39,632 nt of DNA from an uncultured Bacilli bacterium (GCA_934131005.1 CAKOYV010000011.1:1-39632); one strand, 5' to 3'. Positions 15,885 through 24,031 are shown, counted from the stretch's first letter. Numbers and translations are program-made. The notes: generated from the letters alone by a model not told the origin.

Positions 15885-15902
15885 AATTCTTTCCTCCTAT
15901 AA

Positions 15903-16016
15903 TTAACCTTGTTTTTGTTTGTGTTTTGGATTTTCACAAATCACCATAACTTTGCCTTTTCTTTTTATTACTCTGCATTTATCACAAATAGGTTTAACTG
16001 ATGATCTTACTTTCAT
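15903..16016 (-). CDS. rpmJ: Ribosomal protein L36 (zinc-binding form)
   Basis: A 37-residue 50S protein. It begins MKVRSSVKPICDKC and carries the zinc ligands Cys11, Cys14, Cys27 and His32, so this is the zinc-requiring form. GGAGG lies upstream of the ATG at 16016. The gene sits between infA and rpsM, its normal place. Confidence 0.95.
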   Translation of the reverse strand: MKVRSSVKPICDKCRVIKRKGKVMVICENPKHKQKQG

Positions 16017-16028
16017 AATTCTTTCCTC

Positions 16029-16247
16029 CTATTTTTTATTATAAACTATACGCCCATGTGTTAAATCATAAGGTGATAATTCTATAACTACTGTATCACC
16101 TGGTAAAATACGTATATTGTTTACGCGCATTTTACCAGAAACATGGGCAACTACCTCGTGACCTCCGTCAAGTTCAACTTTAAATTTGCCACCAGGAATA
16201 ATATCTACTACTTTTCCTTGGGTTTCAATAACGTCGCTCTTACTCAA
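16029..16247 (-). CDS. infA: Translation initiation factor IF-1, probable TTG start
   Basis: IF-1 binds the ribosomal A site and supports IF-2 and IF-3 during initiation. The single OB-fold protein shows DVIETQGKVV, HVSGKMR and LSPYDLTHGRI. I chose the TTG at 16247. GGAG lies exactly 9 nt upstream and the product is 72 residues, the family norm. An in-frame ATG at 16256 touches that GGAG and cannot use it. adk lies upstream; map, which separates adk and infA in B. subtilis, is absent. Confidence 0.95.
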   Translation of the reverse strand: MSKSDVIETQGKVVDIIPGGKFKVELDGGHEVVAHVSGKMRVNNIRILPGDTVVIELSPYDLTHGRIVYNKK

Positions 16248-16314
16248 AATAATCATCTCCTGTTATTATTTTTATCACCTATATATTATCAGCACTATTT
16301 TGAATATATAAGCT

Positions 16315-16971
16315 TTAATTTAAAATATTTTTTATTTCATTAAATATATCTTGTGCTGAGTCTTTTTCATGTATTTCTATTTTTCTTAAGATTCCTAATT
16401 CTTCATAATAATTTATTAGTGGATTAGTCTCAGTTAGATATGTATCAAACCTATTTAGGAATGTATTTTTATTATCATCGCTTCTTACTTTTAATGTGTG
16501 ACCACATTTATCGCAGATACCGTCTATTCTAGGTCTTAATTCAGCTACATTAGTGTTATAAGATGTGCCACATGATGAACAAATCATTCTGCTTAGAGTT
16601 CTTTCTAAGGCTAAGTTTTTATCTATTTCCATATAAATTACAACGCCAATATCTTTATTTAACTCTTTTAACATATCTTTATAAATTTTTGCCTGCTCGA
16701 CATTTCTTGGATAGCCATCTAGAATATATCCGTTATTGCAATCTACTTTACTAATTCTGTTTCTTAATAGATTTACTATTATTTCATTGCTAATTAGATT
16801 TCCTTGATCCATCTCTTGTTTTAGACTTTCTCCTAATTGGCTTCCAGAACTTATTTCATCGCGAAGTAAATCTCCGGTTGATATATGAGGAATATTATAC
16901 TCCGCACTTATTAATTTAGATTGTGTTCCCTTACCAGCTGCTGGTGGGGCTATAAATATAATATTCTTCAT
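16315..16971 (-). CDS. adk: Adenylate kinase, zinc-binding lid form
   Basis: It interconverts ATP plus AMP and two ADP. The 218 residues have the P-loop PPAAGKGT (9-16) and an AMP-binding TGDLLRDEI segment. DGYPRN precedes a long lid with four Cys (131, 134, 153, 156) that bind zinc, the Gram-positive type. The residue before the P-loop is Ala rather than the usual Gly (APPAAGKGT), which is a mild variation. Its ATG overlaps the secY stop by 1 nt (TAATG), so translation is coupled. Confidence 0.96.
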   Translation of the reverse strand: MKNIIFIAPPAAGKGTQSKLISAEYNIPHISTGDLLRDEISSGSQLGESLKQEMDQGNLISNEIIVNLLRNRISKVDCNNGYILDGYPRNVEQAKIYKDMLKELNKDIGVVIYMEIDKNLALERTLSRMICSSCGTSYNTNVAELRPRIDGICDKCGHTLKVRSDDNKNTFLNRFDTYLTETNPLINYYEELGILRKIEIHEKDSAQDIFNEIKNILN

Positions 16972-18230
16972 TATCTACCTCTTCTTCCATAATTTCTATT
17001 TATTAAACTGCTTTCTAATTGTCTGCATGTCTCTAGTGCTACTCCGACAATTATTAGGATACTTGTTCCTCCAATACTTACACTAGTTGGTAAGTTTGTT
17101 GACATGAAACTTGAAACTACAATAGGAAGGCCTGCTACTACTGATATGAATATTGCTCCTATTAAAGTTATTCTTCCTAGAACAGTTTTTATATATTTTA
17201 TAGTTTCCTTACCTGGTCTTACACCTGGAATATATCCGCCTTGTTTTGATAAGTTCTTTGATAATTCTTCTGGATTTACTTGAATAAATGTATAGAAGAA
17301 ACTAAAAGCAAATATCAAAACTATATAAGCTACAAAACCTGTTGGAGTTGTGTAATTTACATATTTTTTAACGAATGTTACAAAACCATTTTCTGTTTTC
17401 ATCAATCCGGCAATGAATGTTGGAACCGTAAATATTACTGATGCAAATATTACTGGCATTACATTAGCCGAATTTAATTTGAATGGAATATAATTTTGTT
17501 TTCCACCGTAAGACGATGTTGTTTGATTTGAATATTGGATTGGTATTCTTCTTTCTGATTCTTGAATAAATACTACTGCAACAATTATAATTATGTAAAC
17601 TAAGATGAATAGAATATACTCTATTATTCCTAAAAATAATGATGAGTTATCTAATATAAGAGTTTTAAATGTATCTACAAATGATGCTGGAATGGTTGCC
17701 ATAATACCTGCCATGATAAGTAAGGATATACCATTACCTATTCCTTTTTGAGTTATTCTATCGCCTAGCCATAAAAGGAATGCTGTTCCAGCTGTTAAAA
17801 TTACAGTTATTTTTAAGTAATCAATAGCCGTTGCATCTTGTACTAGGGCAAATGACATTCCAAATCCTTCTAAGAAAGCTATACCAATTCCTAGGTATCT
17901 GTTTATTTGATTTATTTTTTGTCTTCCAGCAGCACCACTTTCTTTTAATTCTGTAAAGTATGGAAGTATATCCATCTGAAGTAGACTTGTGATGATGGTG
18001 GCTGAAATATATGGCATTACACCTAGAGCAAAAATTGAAAATCTTCGCATTGAACCACCTGTTATTGCATTTGCTAAATCACCAAAATCTACATTTCTAA
18101 GTGATGTAACTCCTGGTACAGGAATTGTTGTTCCTACAATAAATATAAATAAACATAATAATGTAAAACCTATTCTCTTTTTGATATCTTTATTTTTTGG
18201 ACTAAATATTAGCTTAAGGTTCTCAAACAT
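16971..18230 (-). CDS. secY: Preprotein translocase subunit SecY
   Basis: The channel subunit of the Sec translocon. The 419 residues contain about ten membrane helices and start after a short amphipathic N-terminus. Family landmarks are TTIPVPGV, GVMPYISATIITSLLQM (helix 2), a GIGNGISLLIMAGI segment, and the cytoplasmic loop GGYIPGVRPGKET. It follows rplO by 1 nt and overlaps adk. Confidence 0.97.
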   Translation of the reverse strand: MFENLKLIFSPKNKDIKKRIGFTLLCLFIFIVGTTIPVPGVTSLRNVDFGDLANAITGGSMRRFSIFALGVMPYISATIITSLLQMDILPYFTELKESGAAGRQKINQINRYLGIGIAFLEGFGMSFALVQDATAIDYLKITVILTAGTAFLLWLGDRITQKGIGNGISLLIMAGIMATIPASFVDTFKTLILDNSSLFLGIIEYILFILVYIIIIVAVVFIQESERRIPIQYSNQTTSSYGGKQNYIPFKLNSANVMPVIFASVIFTVPTFIAGLMKTENGFVTFVKKYVNYTTPTGFVAYIVLIFAFSFFYTFIQVNPEELSKNLSKQGGYIPGVRPGKETIKYIKTVLGRITLIGAIFISVVAGLPIVVSSFMSTNLPTSVSIGGTSILIIVGVALETCRQLESSLINRNYGRRGR

Positions 18231-18231
18231 A

Positions 18232-18669
18232 TTAGATCACCTCAGTTTTTCCACCATTATTTTCTATTTTTTCTTTAGCAGTTTCAGAAAATTTACTTGC
18301 TTTAACAGTTAATTTCTTTTCTAATTCTCCATTTCCTAAGATTTTTATTCCTGCTAATTCTTTTTTTACTAAACCAGTTTCTATTAATAATTCTGGTGTT
18401 ACAACTGTATTTTCTTCAAAATTATTTAAATCGCTTACATTAACACAAGCATATACTTTTCTAAATCTTGCGTTACTGAATCCTCTCTTTTTTAATCTTC
18501 TATATAAAGGTAATTGTCCACCTTCGAAGTTTGGTCTTACTCCGCCTCCTGATCTTGCGTTTTGACCTTTTTCTCCACGTCCTGATGTCTTAGAAAATTT
18601 TCCACCACGTCCAACTCTTTTTTTACTGTGAGTTGAACCGATAGCTGGTTTTAATTCATGTAATTTCAT
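18232..18669 (-). CDS. rplO: Ribosomal protein L15
   Basis: An early-binding 50S assembly protein. The 145 residues start MKLHELKPAIGSTHSKKRVG and carry GRGEKGQNARSGGGVRPNFEGG. The ATG overlaps the rpsE stop by 1 nt (TAATG). rpmD, which normally lies between rpsE and rplO, is therefore truly absent here and not merely missed. Confidence 0.97.
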   Translation of the reverse strand: MKLHELKPAIGSTHSKKRVGRGGKFSKTSGRGEKGQNARSGGGVRPNFEGGQLPLYRRLKKRGFSNARFRKVYACVNVSDLNNFEENTVVTPELLIETGLVKKELAGIKILGNGELEKKLTVKASKFSETAKEKIENNGGKTEVI

Positions 18670-19256
18670 TATCCTCTAATCTCCTCTATACTTTTTCCTC
18701 TTAAAGCTGCTACGTGAGCTATACTTTTTTGGTTTTTCAATGCTTCAAGTGTTGCTCTAGCTGTATTTACTTTTGTACTTGATCCAAGACTCTTTGATAG
18801 GACATCCTTTACACCAGCTAACTCTAAAACATCTCTTACTGGACCACCGGCTTTAACTCCAGTACCTTCAGTTGCAGGTTTTAACATAACTCTTACTGCA
18901 CCTTGTTTTGAAATAATTTCATGAGAGATTGTACGATTTTCTACTAAATCAACAGTTATTAAATTTTTAGTGGCTGCTTGTGTAGCTTTTTTAACTGCAT
19001 CTGGCATTTCTTTTGCCTTACCAGTTCCTAAGCCAACTTTTCCTTTTTTATTTCCAACTACAACGATAGCTAAGAAACGGAATTGACGACCACCTTTAAC
19101 AACTTTTGTAACACGTTTGATATCGATAACTTTTTCTTCTAAATCACTTTTTGGTCTAGAAAAATTACCATTACGACGACGACGTCTATTATTGTTATTA
19201 TTATTTTTACGTGATTGAACTTTCTCGTTTGTTTTTTTAACGTTTTCTTCGTTCAT
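18669..19256 (-). CDS. rpsE: Ribosomal protein S5 with basic N-terminal extension
   Basis: A 30S protein at the mRNA entry channel, important for decoding fidelity. The dsRBD-like fold begins near EKVIDIKRVTKVVKGGRQF, followed by VGLGTGKAKE and the C-terminal domain with NTARATLEAL. At 195 residues it is about 30 longer than the usual S5. The extra is an N-terminal tail of Asn and Arg runs (residues 1-40). The start is well supported by GGAGG upstream. It directly overlaps rplO. Confidence 0.96.
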   Translation of the reverse strand: MNEENVKKTNEKVQSRKNNNNNNRRRRRNGNFSRPKSDLEEKVIDIKRVTKVVKGGRQFRFLAIVVVGNKKGKVGLGTGKAKEMPDAVKKATQAATKNLITVDLVENRTISHEIISKQGAVRVMLKPATEGTGVKAGGPVRDVLELAGVKDVLSKSLGSSTKVNTARATLEALKNQKSIAHVAALRGKSIEEIRG

Positions 19257-19271
19257 GAGTTTTCCTCCTTA

Positions 19272-19634
19272 TTAGAATTCTAAGCCGTTTTCACGTGCTG
19301 CTTCTGCTAAAGCTTTTACACGACCATGATATAAGTACCCACTTCTATCAAAAACAACTTCTTTTATTTTTTCTTTTTTAGCTCTTTTAGCAATTTCTGC
19401 ACCGATTAATTTAGCAGCTTCTACATTTCCACCGTTTGTGATTTTTAAATCTTTTTCTAAGGTAGATGCACTAACTAAAGTAATACCTTTAGTATCGTCG
19501 ATGATTTGAGCTGATATATTAGCATTTGATCTGAAGACACTAAGTCTAGGTCTTTCGGTAGTACCGCTAAGAGTAGCTCTAATTCTTTTGTGTCTTTCTA
19601 AACGCTTTTCGTTTCTCGAAATTTTATTAATCAT
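19272..19634 (-). CDS. rplR: Ribosomal protein L18
   Basis: A 5S rRNA-binding 50S protein. The 120 residues include KRIRATLSGTTERPRLSVFRSN and the conserved end FDRSGYLYHGRVKALAEAAR. It sits between rplF and rpsE, the standard spc order, with 15-21 nt gaps. Confidence 0.97.
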   Translation of the reverse strand: MINKISRNEKRLERHKRIRATLSGTTERPRLSVFRSNANISAQIIDDTKGITLVSASTLEKDLKITNGGNVEAAKLIGAEIAKRAKKEKIKEVVFDRSGYLYHGRVKALAEAARENGLEF

Positions 19635-19655
19635 AAAGCATATCTCCTTTACTTA

Positions 19656-20195
19656 CTATTTAGATGCCTTTTTTCCTTCTTTACGACGGATAAATTCATC
19701 TTTGTAACGAATTCCTTTACCCTTATATGGTTCTGGTCTTCTTAAATCTCTTATTTCTGCTGCAAATTGTCCTACAGCTGCTTTGTCAATACCTGATAAT
19801 TTGATTTCTGTATTACTTACGGCTTCAATTGCGATACCGTTTGGAATATCTAAATTATCTAGATGAGATTTACCATCTTGTACTGATAAAGTATTTCCCT
19901 TTAAGTTAAAACGATAACCTACACCAACAATTTCTAATTCTTTAGTATAACCTTCTGTTACACCAATAATCATATTGTTTATAAGTGCATTTATTGTACC
20001 ATGCATTTTGTTTGTTTGTTTTGCATTGTCTAATTTTTCAACAGTTATTTTATTATCATTAACACTTACCTTTATTGATGGAATAACATTTAATGATAAT
20101 TCTCCCTTAGGTCCTTTAACTGTTACTGTTTGTTCTTTTATTTCAACATTAACGTTTTCTGGTATTGTTAATATTCTTTTACCAATACGACTCAT
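19656..20195 (-). CDS. rplF: Ribosomal protein L6
   Basis: A 50S protein near the sarcin-ricin loop and the substrate of the RbgA-dependent late assembly step (rbgA is also in this window). The 179 residues start MSRIGKRILTIPENV. The C-terminal repeat ends with RRPEPYKGKGIRYKDEFIR. GGAGG lies before the ATG; rpsH is 15 nt upstream. Confidence 0.97.
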   Translation of the reverse strand: MSRIGKRILTIPENVNVEIKEQTVTVKGPKGELSLNVIPSIKVSVNDNKITVEKLDNAKQTNKMHGTINALINNMIIGVTEGYTKELEIVGVGYRFNLKGNTLSVQDGKSHLDNLDIPNGIAIEAVSNTEIKLSGIDKAAVGQFAAEIRDLRRPEPYKGKGIRYKDEFIRRKEGKKASK

Positions 20196-20210
20196 ATTTT
20201 CTCCTCCTTA

Positions 20211-20603
20211 TTACCAAATATACGCGATTACTTCGCCACCAACATTATTCTTACGAGCTAACTTATCAGTCATAACTCCTTTTGATGTCGAAATAATGGC
20301 AATTCCTAATCCGTTTAATACATATGGAATGTCTTCAGCCTTAGCATATACGCGAAGACCAGGTTTAGAAATTCTTTTTAATCCAGTAATAACTCTTTCT
20401 TTATTTTGAGAATATTTTAAAGTTAATGTTAAGATATTTTGAACGTCATTTTTATTGATACTAAAATTTGTAATGTAACCTTCATCTTTTAAAATTGTAG
20501 CTATTTGCTCTTTCATCTTTGATGATGGCATAGTTACAGTTTTGGCACGATTTTGGTTAGCGTTACGAATTCTTGTAAGCATATCTGCGATTGGATCTGT
20601 CAT
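20211..20603 (-). CDS. rpsH: Ribosomal protein S8
   Basis: A 30S assembly protein that binds helix 21 of 16S rRNA. The 130 residues start MTDPIADMLTRIRNANQ. The C-terminal domain shows GIAIISTSKGVMTDKLAR and ends GGEVIAYIW. The chance Spo0A-box-like string at 20286-20292 is inside the conserved STSKG codons and is not a regulatory site. Confidence 0.97.
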   Translation of the reverse strand: MTDPIADMLTRIRNANQNRAKTVTMPSSKMKEQIATILKDEGYITNFSINKNDVQNILTLTLKYSQNKERVITGLKRISKPGLRVYAKAEDIPYVLNGLGIAIISTSKGVMTDKLARKNNVGGEVIAYIW

Positions 20604-20638
20604 TTATAAATCCCTCCTTCTAATATTCACTAGTTAAA

Positions 20639-20824
20639 TTACCAACTAGATTTTTTAACACCTGGTATTTGACCTTTGTAAGCTAATTCTCTAAAACAAA
20701 TACGGCAAACACCAAATTTTCTCATTACAGCATGTGGTCTTCCACATCTTTGGCAACGAGTATATTCTCTAACTTTAAATTTTGGTTTTCTATTTGATTT
20801 TACAACCATTGATTTTCTTGCCAT
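20639..20824 (-). CDS. rpsN: Ribosomal protein S14, zinc-binding type Z
   Basis: A 30S head protein. The 61 residues start MARKSMVVKSNRKPKFKVR and carry the zinc knuckles CQRC and CRIC, so this is the short zinc form (type Z). I chose the ATG at 20824 because AAGGAGG lies just upstream and the length is the family norm. Reading from further upstream would add unconserved residues. It lies between rplE and rpsH. Confidence 0.96.
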   Translation of the reverse strand: MARKSMVVKSNRKPKFKVREYTRCQRCGRPHAVMRKFGVCRICFRELAYKGQIPGVKKSSW

Positions 20825-20834
20825 TTTTTCCTCC

Positions 20835-21374
20835 TTATTTCCTAAAAGGAACTCCAAGTTCTTTTAACAAGTCAAATGCTTCTTCGTTAGTTTTAGCACT
20901 AGTTACAATTACAATATCCATTCCTCTTACTCTTACTACTTCATCAAAATTAATTTCTGGGAAGATTAATTGTTCTTTAATTCCTATTGTATAATTTCCT
21001 CTTCCATCGAAGCTTTTTGGAGATAATCCTCTGAAATCTCTTACGTTTGGTAAGGAAATTGAGATTAATTTATCTAAGAATGTATACATTCTCTCTCCTC
21101 TTAGAGTAACTTTACAACCTATTTTATTACCTGCTCTTAATTTAAAACCAGCTATTGATTTTTTTGCAGTTGTAGCAATAGGTTTTAATCCTGTTATTTT
21201 TTCTAGATCAGATATTGCTGCATCTAGCATTTTTGAATTTTGTGTTGCATCTCCAACACCCATATTAACAACGATTTTTTCGATTTTTGGAACTAGCATT
21301 ACTGTACTGTAATTGTGTTTTTTCTTTAAACTTGGAACAACTTCAGTTCTATATTTTTCTTCTAGGCGGTTCAT
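20835..21374 (-). CDS. rplE: Ribosomal protein L5
   Basis: A 5S rRNA-binding protein of the 50S central protuberance. The 179 residues contain KIEKIVVNMGVGDA, RDFRGLSPKSFDGRGNYTIG and the end TNEEAFDLLKELGVPFRK. It follows the unusually short rplX after 42 nt with GGAGG upstream. Confidence 0.97.
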   Translation of the reverse strand: MNRLEEKYRTEVVPSLKKKHNYSTVMLVPKIEKIVVNMGVGDATQNSKMLDAAISDLEKITGLKPIATTAKKSIAGFKLRAGNKIGCKVTLRGERMYTFLDKLISISLPNVRDFRGLSPKSFDGRGNYTIGIKEQLIFPEINFDEVVRVRGMDIVIVTSAKTNEEAFDLLKELGVPFRK

Positions 21375-21416
21375 TAGAAATCCACCCTCCTTCCAAATTA
21401 AATTAGTTTATCTAAT

Positions 21417-21683
21417 TTATTTTTCTTCTTTTTTTGTGTTTTTCTTTGTTTCAGTCTTTTTTTCTTTTGTAGTTTGAACTACTTTTACATTAGATCTATG
21501 AATTGGTGCTTCTGTTTTTACAATTTCACCAGTTCCGTTATTATATTTAGGTTTAATATGTTTTGTAACGATATTAACACCTTCAACGATAACTTTATCA
21601 CCTAATACTTTTGTAATCTTACCTTCTTTACCTTTACTAGCGCCTGCTATAACGGTAACTTTATCTCCAGTTTTTAGTTTCAC
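21417..21683 (-). CDS. rplX: Ribosomal protein L24, shortened, GTG start
   Basis: L24 starts 50S assembly at the 5' end of 23S rRNA. The N-terminal KOW domain is clear (GDKVTVIAGASKGKEGKI, then GVNIVTKHIKP and APIHRSNV). It normally continues for about 35 residues through a conserved second half (typically TGExTRVGYK...). Here it stops at residue 68 or so and is replaced by a Lys/Thr/Glu tail (KEKKTETKKNTKKEEK), giving 88 residues. The start codon is GTG, 9 nt after GGAGG. No leftover of the second half is seen before rplE, so this looks like a stable short form and not a fresh frameshift. Confidence 0.93.
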   Translation of the reverse strand: MKLKTGDKVTVIAGASKGKEGKITKVLGDKVIVEGVNIVTKHIKPKYNNGTGEIVKTEAPIHRSNVKVVQTTKEKKTETKKNTKKEEK

Positions 21684-21713
21684 GTTTAATTTCCTCCTTT
21701 TATATTTTAGAAA

Positions 21714-22082
21714 TTATAGCACATCTTTAGCTAAACTTACGATTTTCATGAAACCTTCATCTCTTAATTCACGTGCTACTGGTCCTAAAACACGAGTTCC
21801 GACTGGAGTTTTATCATCTTTGATTAATACACAAGCATTGTCATCAAATTTGATATAACTTCCATCTGCTCTTCTAACTCCAAACTTACTTCTAACAATA
21901 ACTGCTTTTACAACTTTACCTTTGCCAACGTTACTATTAGGAGTCGCTTTTTTTACTGTACCAACAACGATATCACCGATGTTACCAGTTTTTACTTTAC
22001 TACCACCAAGAACTCTAATTACTAATAACTCACGAGCTCCACAGTTATCAGCCACTTTTAGACGGCTTTCTTGTTGTATCAT
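21714..22082 (-). CDS. rplN: Ribosomal protein L14
   Basis: A 50S interface protein that bridges to 16S rRNA helix 44. The 122 residues start MIQQESRLKVADNCGAREL and contain IGDIVVGTVKKATP and ARELRDEGFMKIVSLA. It is intact and has the normal length. It lies between rpsQ and rplX. Confidence 0.97.
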   Translation of the reverse strand: MIQQESRLKVADNCGARELLVIRVLGGSKVKTGNIGDIVVGTVKKATPNSNVGKGKVVKAVIVRSKFGVRRADGSYIKFDDNACVLIKDDKTPVGTRVLGPVARELRDEGFMKIVSLAKDVL

Positions 22083-22109
22083 TTAATTTCCTCCTTCCAA
22101 CTAAAGAGA

Positions 22110-22370
22110 TTATAGAATAACAGCTTTTTCAATAATTTCTGCAAGTTCGTATCTTTTTGTTTTTGATAATGGTCTAGTCATAACTAGTCTTACTTTATCT
22201 CCAACATGTGCTTCATTATTAGCATCATGAGCTGCATAATTCTTAGAATATTTAACTCTCTTTTTATAAATTGGATTCATTTTATAAGTTTCAACTTTTA
22301 CAGTGATTGTTTTATCAGCTTTATCACTTACAACAATACCAATTAATTCACGCTTTTTATTTTCATTCAT
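22110..22370 (-). CDS. rpsQ: Ribosomal protein S17
   Basis: An OB-fold 30S protein. The 86 residues start MNENKKRELIGIVVSDKADK and contain VKVETYKMNPIYKKRVKYSKNY and the end SKTKRYELAEIIEKA. GGAGG precedes the ATG. It lies between rpmC and rplN. Confidence 0.97.
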   Translation of the reverse strand: MNENKKRELIGIVVSDKADKTITVKVETYKMNPIYKKRVKYSKNYAAHDANNEAHVGDKVRLVMTRPLSKTKRYELAEIIEKAVIL

Positions 22371-22386
22371 AAGGACAATCCTCCTT

Positions 22387-22581
22387 TTAACCTTCTATTT
22401 CACGTTCTCTTAGAACAGTCTTAAGTCTTGCTACAAATTTTCTTAATTCATGAATACGAGCTGGATTTTCAAGACTGCCTGTAGCTTGTTTGAATCTTAA
22501 TTTTAATAATTCTTGCTTTGATTCAGCTATTTTATTTTTAATTTCTTCAGTGGTTAATTCTCTTATTTCTTTAGTCTTCAT
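22387..22581 (-). CDS. rpmC: Ribosomal protein L29
   Basis: A small two-helix protein at the tunnel exit, near the SRP and trigger factor sites. The 64 residues start MKTKEIRELTTEEIKNKI and include ENPARIHELRKFVARLKT. The ATG at 22581 lies inside the end of rplP (11-nt overlap), with GGTGATAAGA before it. That site uses the 3' part of the Shine-Dalgarno complement. Confidence 0.96.
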   Translation of the reverse strand: MKTKEIRELTTEEIKNKIAESKQELLKLRFKQATGSLENPARIHELRKFVARLKTVLREREIEG

Positions 22582-23002
22582 TCTTATCACCACTTTCTTC
22601 TTTCATTACAAATTTACATTTGATTGGTAATTTATGTGATGCTAATCTTAATGCTTCTCTTGCTGTTGCTTCATCTACACCATCAATTTCAAACATGATT
22701 TTTCCTTCTTTAACTACAGCTACCCATACTTCTGGTTCACCTTTACCTTTTCCTTGACGAGTTTCAAGAGGTTTCTTTGTTAAAGATAGATTTGGGAAAA
22801 TATTTACCCATACCTTTCCACCACGTTTCATATATCTTGTCATAGCAACACGAGCTGCTTCTATTTGATTAGCTGTTACCCAAGCTCCACTTTTTGCCAT
22901 TAGACCATAACGGCCAAAGTGAAGTTCAGTGTTTCCTTTACTCTTTCCTTCATATTTTAAACGGAAAGTTTTTCTATGTTTAGTTCTTTTTGGCATCAAC
23001 AT
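22571..23002 (-). CDS. rplP: Ribosomal protein L16
   Basis: A 50S protein lining the A-site tRNA corridor. The core PKRTKHRKTFRLKYEGKSKG, the FGRYGLMA stretch and AGKGEPEVWVA-like region (here GKGKGEPEVWVAVV) are conserved. The ATG at 23002 is 8 nt from GGGAGG and adds Met-Leu before the usual MPKR start at 22996. It overlaps rpsC by 23 nt and rpmC by 11 nt, so all three are coupled. Confidence 0.96.
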   Translation of the reverse strand: MLMPKRTKHRKTFRLKYEGKSKGNTELHFGRYGLMAKSGAWVTANQIEAARVAMTRYMKRGGKVWVNIFPNLSLTKKPLETRQGKGKGEPEVWVAVVKEGKIMFEIDGVDEATAREALRLASHKLPIKCKFVMKEESGDKNED

Positions 23003-23648
23003 GAGAATTACCTCCCTTATTATCTAAGATTTCTCCCTTATAGATCCATACCTTTACACCGATTTTACCATAAGTAGTATCAGCTTCGCTAGTAGCATAA
23101 TCTATATCTGCTCTTAGAGTATGTAGTGGAATAGTTCCGTCTGAATATCCTTCACTTCTTGCGATATCAGCTCCACCTAAACGTCCAGATACTAAAGTTT
23201 TAATTCCTTTAGCGCCTGCTCTCATTGTATTTCTAATAGCTTTCTTTTGTGCAATTCTAAATGATGCACGATTTTCTATGTTATGGGCAATTGTATCTGC
23301 AACTAATTTAGCTACTAAATCTGGATTTTTAACTTCGATAACAGAGATTTGAATGTCTTCGTTTACTAACTTAGAAACTACTTTTTTAACATTTTCAATT
23401 TCTGTTCCTTTTTGTCCAATAACTAAACCAGGTTTTGATACGTACATAATTACTTCACATCTTTTAGGATTTCTTTCAATGATTATTTGAGAAATACCAG
23501 CTGATGCAAATTTCTTTTCTAAATATTCACGAATTTTAACATCGTTATTTAAATATTTAGAATAATCTTTATTATTGGCATACCATTTTGACTCCCAGTC
23601 TTTATTAATACCTATTCTAAGTCCGACTGGACTAACTTTTTGTCCCAT
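22980..23648 (-). CDS. rpsC: Ribosomal protein S3
   Basis: A 30S protein at the mRNA entry site with helicase activity together with S4 and S5. The 222 residues start MGQKVSPVGLRIGI. They have the KH domain with KPGLVIGQKGTEIENVKK and the C-terminal domain with KGIKTLVSGRLGGADIAR. Its 3' end contains the ribosome site and start of rplP. Confidence 0.97.
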   Translation of the reverse strand: MGQKVSPVGLRIGINKDWESKWYANNKDYSKYLNNDVKIREYLEKKFASAGISQIIIERNPKRCEVIMYVSKPGLVIGQKGTEIENVKKVVSKLVNEDIQISVIEVKNPDLVAKLVADTIAHNIENRASFRIAQKKAIRNTMRAGAKGIKTLVSGRLGGADIARSEGYSDGTIPLHTLRADIDYATSEADTTYGKIGVKVWIYKGEILDNKGGNSHVDAKKN

Positions 23649-23667
23649 TAACTAATCCTCCTTTACT

Positions 23668-24003
23668 TTATTTTTCACCAACTATTATTGTTATGTGACT
23701 AGTTTTATGATCGTTTCTTCCTACATGTCCACGTGAATCCATTTTAGCTCTTTTCATAACTATTCCTTCATCAACGTAACAAGTTTTCACATATAATTTT
23801 TCTTCTTGCATATTATGATTATTTGTAGCATTTGCGATTGCGGAATTTAATACTGTTTCAATTTTTCTTGCCGCTCTTTGTGGTTGATTTGCTAAAATAC
23901 TTCTAGCTTCATCAACGCTTTTTCCTCTAATTAAATCGATAATTAATCTTGTTTTACGAGGAGCTATTCTAACAGTTTTAGCAACTGCTTTTGCTTCTGT
24001 CAT
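23668..24003 (-). CDS. rplV: Ribosomal protein L22
   Basis: A 50S protein whose long loop lines the peptide exit tunnel. The core AKAVAKTVRIAPRKTRLIIDLIRG-like start (residues 4 on) and KRAKMDSRGHVGRNDHKTSHITIIV are conserved. I chose the ATG at 24003, 10 nt from AGGAGG, giving 111 residues. An ATG two codons upstream (24009) is only 4 nt from it and is possible. Confidence 0.95.
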   Translation of the reverse strand: MTEAKAVAKTVRIAPRKTRLIIDLIRGKSVDEARSILANQPQRAARKIETVLNSAIANATNNHNMQEEKLYVKTCYVDEGIVMKRAKMDSRGHVGRNDHKTSHITIIVGEK

Positions 24004-24031
24004 TTGCATCACGCCTCCTTAAGTTTCTTAT

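Noticed and set aside
20286..20292. A fourth exact Spo0A-box string (TGTCGAA)
   Set aside because: It lies inside rpsH and is fully explained by conserved Ser-Thr codons of the STSKG motif, far from any start.
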